Shown one piece after another: positions 60,440 through 64,000 of a stretch of 64,000 bases of DNA. Under the pieces are notes generated by a model. It had not been told where the DNA came from, did no database searches, and saw only the letters and a list, made by a program, of their open reading frames with translations. Within the stretch, counting starts at the first letter, position 1. The number at the start of each line of letters is the position of its first letter. The stretch comes from Circinella umbellata (Eukaryota; Mucoromycota; Mucoromycetes; Mucorales; Lichtheimiaceae): positions 62,001-126,000 of the forward strand of contig JAIWNF010000087.1 in the NCBI GenBank assembly GCA_025093555.1, given 5' to 3'. The position numbers and the translations under genes are program-made.

Positions 60440-60567
60440 GTCGGTTCTCGGTTCTTTCCATGGAGAACCGAGTCGGTTCCGGTCGGTTCCTTCCATAGAA
60501 CCGTCTCGACTTTTCTCGGTTCGGTTCCGGTTCGGTTCCGGTTCTTCGGTTCTCATGAGGATCCCTA
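60440..60567. repeat. hAT right subterminal and terminal repeats
   Basis: Dense CGGTTC/GAACCG array ending in GAGGATCCCTA, inverted relative to the left end. Confidence 0.88.
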
Positions 60568-60851
60568 GTCAGAAATGAAGCTATAAACATTTTGAGCCGT
60601 AATATATGTTAATTGAAGTATTCTGAAGAAATGTTACGGATCAGTTTCTAGAAAAAAACATTTTTCGTCGAGATTTGTCACTTCAAAGTTTTGTCAAAAT
60701 ATGGTATTTTACTAAGTAACCTTATTTTTTGAACAAAGGGATAAGTATTGTGTAGCAGAGTATGACTCATGGTTACACAAAGTCTTTACTTTTGATTAGA
60801 GCTCTTACTTGTTACTGCACTAGTTACTCTTTTTATTATTATATCACAACT

Positions 60852-61673
60852 ATGGGAGGTCTCAATAAAAGACAGAAACGCGCACGAGAACAACAAAAAG
60901 ACTCAAAATATAATCGTTTCCAAAAGGTTGCTCGCATTGAGGAGGATGTCAATGTTACTGAAGAAAATTCAAACGATTTCGAGGTTCTTACTGAATTGCA
61001 ATCAGTTGAAATTACACTCACCTCTCCTATTCCTATCAAATATAATAAAGAACTAGAAGCAGGCTCTCACGGAGAATACTGGGGAAATAGTAGAACTGTC
61101 AAGTATTACCATGAAAAGCAAGCAAATGAGAAAAAGAAAGGCAGCATAGAAATCAGTGCATTTTTCTCACCAGTACCAGCACTATCCTCTGTTAATAACT
61201 AACAACACCATCTGACCAGTTTTGAGGAGGAAGTCTTGGAAGATTTTTCATATTCTGTGACAATAAAAGAGGCATATGACAAATTGACCCCAATTGTTTT
61301 ACCAATTATGAATGCAAAAGAAAATGGTGAACGAGCTATGCATGATTACGAACTGAGAAAGCATATTGGTGTTCATGCATATTTTAAAGAAGTTATCGGA
61401 GGCAAAGGAGCAGTAGAAGCGTCTCAAGTAGCAGCTACAACTGCATAGATTATTCCTTCTGAGCATTATCATGCTAGGGCAATTAGATCCTATGCCAAAG
61501 AATATCTGCGTTTTGGTAAAATTTCACCTCATCAGCAAGGAAAACATATAAAACGCCTTTCGCTCTTAAGTGATAAAGATGTTAAAACATCAGCAATTCA
61601 ATGGTTGAAAAACACCAAACCAGAAACGAGAAGCATGCCAGAGTTGCTTAAATATATAAACGATATGATATGA
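60852..61673 (+). pseudogene. Decayed DDE-type transposase ORF (N-terminal part)
   Basis: One plus-strand frame from ATG at 60852 (MGGLNKRQKRAREQQK) to a TGA at 61,671, interrupted by TAA at 61,200-61,202 and TAG at 61,446-61,448. The third segment (HYHARAIRSYAKEYLRFGKISPHQQGKH, then ALQWLKN-like helix and SMPELLKYI) resembles the N-terminal helical region of a fungal DDE-superfamily endonuclease family. The catalytic part is not visible; a (CT)n tract and unrelated sequence follow. Family assignment is tentative. Confidence 0.55.
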
Positions 61674-61759
61674 ATAATGTAACCGAAGCATTTAAACTTG
61701 TTGAAAAATTTACATCTCGAAGATACTATTCTCATCATAGAATTGGCAAAAATGACTAG

Positions 61760-61760
61760 A

Positions 61761-61788
<28 letters not shown>
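61760..61788. repeat. (CT)n microsatellite
   Basis: Uninterrupted TC/CT dinucleotide run. Confidence 0.9.
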
Positions 61789-61791
<3 letters not shown>

Positions 61792-61999
61792 CATTCTTTT
61801 TTTTTTATTATAATAATAAATTTCTAGGCTTGTCCATATTAAGACAGTCTCATTGGTGGCAATATTATTACCCGGTGGTATTTGAAAATATCTCAATTTT
61901 GGACAAATGATGGTTTAAGTCAGGATACACCTTAATAGAAATGAAAATATTCTTATATGAATAATTATTCTGAATATTCGTGTATAAAAATAGAAAATA

Positions 62000-63666
62000 A
62001 GAAAAGTTGTTTATGTAAGGGTTACACTGGATGGTATTGTTGCATTGGATTCCTTGATCGCTTTACCAATGGCTGAGCACACACTGGAATGCAGTTTGAT
62101 GGTTGTATTTAACTCGCCATATTGACCCGATATCATGTCCTAGATACGTCTTGTAACATTTGCACCAATTAAATGAAGTTCATCAAGACCGAAGAACGAG
62201 TATCCATGAAAGGACTTCAACATTGCAAATTCGTTCTTTTTGACAATACTAAAATCCTAAAGGTAAATCAATTAAAAAATGAGTGGAATGTATACAGTGA
62301 ATATAATGATACGGAATATAAAAAAAATATTGATTTAATACCTCAGCGCCATCCTTTAACTCTTCATCCCTTCTTGCGGTAGACATGTTTATTGTCCCTG
62401 TGTAATAACGGCCATATCCTTTACCCACTGGACTAATCTCCCTTATTTTTGAATCCGACATTGATGGCAACCATATTCGGAATTATGACTTTTATGATGC
62501 ATAAGCTCGTGAACACCAATAGTATTACCAGATGCAAGTAGTAGATGTATTTTAAAGTTGAACGACCCATCTTCACAAATGATCTTCAACCCTTCATCTT
62601 CAAAAATACGGAGTTCATTCAATAGTGGTGTCAAAAACGAAAACAGATCGCTGTTATGATCTCCTGGTATAATCGCAACCTGGAGCATATTTTTTGTGCG
62701 GTAACTGCGAATAAAGATAAGTAAATGGATTGTTGAAGATATAGTAACAAAGATAGTAGTAATAATAATATCTTACCATTCCATTGGTGGCAGGCGTAAA
62801 AGTACGACATGTACTATTGTCATCTTTGCTTCTCCTCCTTTGAATGGTGCAAATCCATCGACAAACAATGAAATTGCTATGGTGTCTTGTTCATTTTGGA
62901 ATATTGTCAATTTGAATTTCTTGTATATTGATCCATCAAAAATGTCGTTCATTTGTCCAGGTTCTGGTTCATGAAGATCTTGTATCATCTCGCGCGTTGC
63001 CATATCTGCGATAAGGTTTGACAACTGTCAAGCAAGAGGAAAATAAGACATGGTTTCAACTGGTTTTCCGTTACTCTTGAATTGTTGTTCACCACAGCTA
63101 CACTCATCATTTGAACCTTGAGGAAACAAACGGCAGCGTTTTGGGCATATCCGGTATACTCTTTCATCAAGTTGGAATATTTTACCCAATCTGTTTTCGG
63201 ATGTTTTAGGCGAGAGCAATGGTTTTTATCTAAAATATGATTTTGTACACTATCAGTTATTAGTAAAATATTAATCACACAGTTGAATGATTACTCTTTT
63301 GAACTGAATGCTTACCAAAATCATCTTGATTAATCTACTTGTTAAATAGCGAAACGAGCTCATCATAGGAATCACGGCTAACATTGTTATCTTGTGCCAG
63401 CAGAAAAGCTCATAACTTTTTTGTTCATAACTTTGCAGTTGAGGCATTGCTTGGATTTTTTCAGTGATAGGTTCATTGGTGACAAGGGGGGTTTCCTTTT
63501 CCCAAGGATCGTTGTATTGCAAGTTGGTTGGCTGGGTTCCTTGTTCTGACATAGAGTTGTTTGTTGGTTGGATTATGGGATCGTCAATATTGGATGCGTC
63601 GATAATAGCAGAATCCTTGTCATCATCTTCACTATCGCTTGGATTAGTATACACATTAGAAAAAGA
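62000..63666 (-). pseudogene. Second CACTA tnp2-type transposase, decayed and truncated
   Basis: Minus-strand homologue of the 51.4-53.7 kb transposase: acidic N-terminal exon (63,654 down), CPKRCRLFPQG with YFPLA followed by a stop at about 63,028, LFVDGFAPFKGG, VAIIPGDHNSDLFSFL, HHKSHNSEYGCHQC, then FFGLDELHLIGANV with a TAG nearby (about 62,147), running out at about 62,030. At least one frameshift lies near 63,365. The C-terminal half present in the other copy is absent. The 5' side merges into a GAATATTTTT tandem repeat. Divergence from the first copy is high, so they are separate lineages. Confidence 0.78.
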
Positions 63667-63830
63667 ATATTCGAAAAATATTTAAAAAATATTCAAATAT
63701 TCAAATATTCAAAATGCACGAAATCTGAATATTTCCTGAATATTTTCTAAATATTTTTTTGAATATTTTTTGAATATTTTTTGAATATTTTTTGAATATT
63801 TTTTGAATATTTTATTATGCGTAAACATTA
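63660..63830. repeat. GAATATTTTTT tandem repeat
   Basis: About ten copies of a GAATATTTTTT-like 11-13 bp unit, in both orientations at its left end (ATTCAAATATTC). Possibly the subterminal repeat array of the decayed CACTA element. Confidence 0.75.
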
Positions 63831-64000
63831 AAAAATGAGATTTATTTAATTATTCATATGAAACTAACTACGATACGATTTGAAATACATTTCTCACATC
63901 CGGACAACGTGTAGTTAAGATAATGTTGAACTAACACTCACATTCTCTTCTTAACAAACAAATAACAACAGCATTAGTTTTCAATCTTGTGCTAACAGTG

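Larger units (their letters stand above)
56022..60567 (+). mobile_element. hAT transposon, apparently autonomous
   Basis: 4,546 bp. Terminal inverted repeats TAGGGATCCTCA at 56,022 and 60,567. Both subterminal regions are packed with CGGTTC/GAACCG hexamers (about 56,036-56,150 and 60,440-60,560), as expected for hAT transposase binding sites. It encodes one intact transposase. No clean 8-bp target duplication is visible, so ends may have mutated by a few bases. A MITE is nested in its 5' non-coding part. Confidence 0.9.

Noticed and set aside
56014..60575. 8-bp target duplication for the hAT element
   Set aside because: TATCAAAT (left) and GTCAGAAA (right) do not match well enough to claim.
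1..64000. tRNA or rRNA genes
   Set aside because: Scanned by eye for T-arm/anticodon patterns; the only GGTTCGA-like hits are hAT subterminal repeats. A tRNAscan run would be decisive.

Overview
The window is nuclear DNA of an early-diverging fungus, most likely a Mucoromycotina/Mucorales species. It is AT-rich. Every host gene is cut by short (about 45-110 bp) GT-AG introns, and the proteins are fungal (SCT1-type acyltransferase, SVP26, myosin-I with an SH3 tail, H2A.Z, cytochrome b5-acyl-CoA dehydrogenase). The transposons are of kinds common in Mucoromycota. All exon coordinates were built by hand from splice signals and reading-frame continuity; each gene model below closes in frame unless stated.

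Region 1 (1-5.65 kb): 3' part of a MEF2/RLM1-type MADS-box gene (+), convergent with a 9-exon glycerol-3-phosphate acyltransferase gene (-). Region 2 (5.65-12.9 kb) is gene-poor. It holds the left arm of a ~2.5 kb inverted duplication whose right arm is the 3' end of the myosin-I gene (25.05-27.65 kb). The left arm carries a broken copy of the myosin-I tail and an intact copy of a 46/47-residue cysteine-proline ORF.

Region 3 (12.9-31.8 kb) is a compact housekeeping block: SVP26 (-), Abraxas/FAM175-like MPN protein (+), SNIP1/Pml1 FHA protein (-), PPIL1 cyclophilin (+), Elongin A (+), histone H2A.Z (-), class I myosin (+) and a cytochrome b5-acyl-CoA dehydrogenase with a PTS1-like C-terminus (-). 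Three head-to-head pairs share short promoters; one pair (SNIP1/PPIL1) joins two spliceosomal proteins.

Region 4 (32.8-64 kb) is almost entirely mobile DNA. The main discovery is at 32,865-39,120: a 6.26 kb element with ~140 bp imperfect terminal inverted repeats, flanked by TA/TA. It encodes one apparently intact 18-exon, 936-residue Fanzor, the eukaryotic TnpB-like RNA-guided nuclease, with the RuvC-I Asp, RuvC-II Glu, RuvC-III Asp and a Cys4 zinc site all present. A GC-rich hairpin end lies downstream as a candidate guide-RNA (omegaRNA/fRNA) locus, and a minisatellite lies upstream. Next to it are a nearly complete Helitron Rep/helicase gene with one nonsense codon (39.6-44.7 kb), a broken MULE transposase (45.4-47.15 kb), a 5.4 kb CACTA element (49,603-54,984) sitting inside another decayed ORF, a 4.5 kb hAT element with an intact 710-residue transposase and a nested MITE (56,022-60,567), a decayed DDE-type ORF (60.85-61.67 kb) and a second decayed CACTA transposase (62.0-63.66 kb).

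No tRNA, rRNA, CRISPR array or bacterial-type operon was seen.
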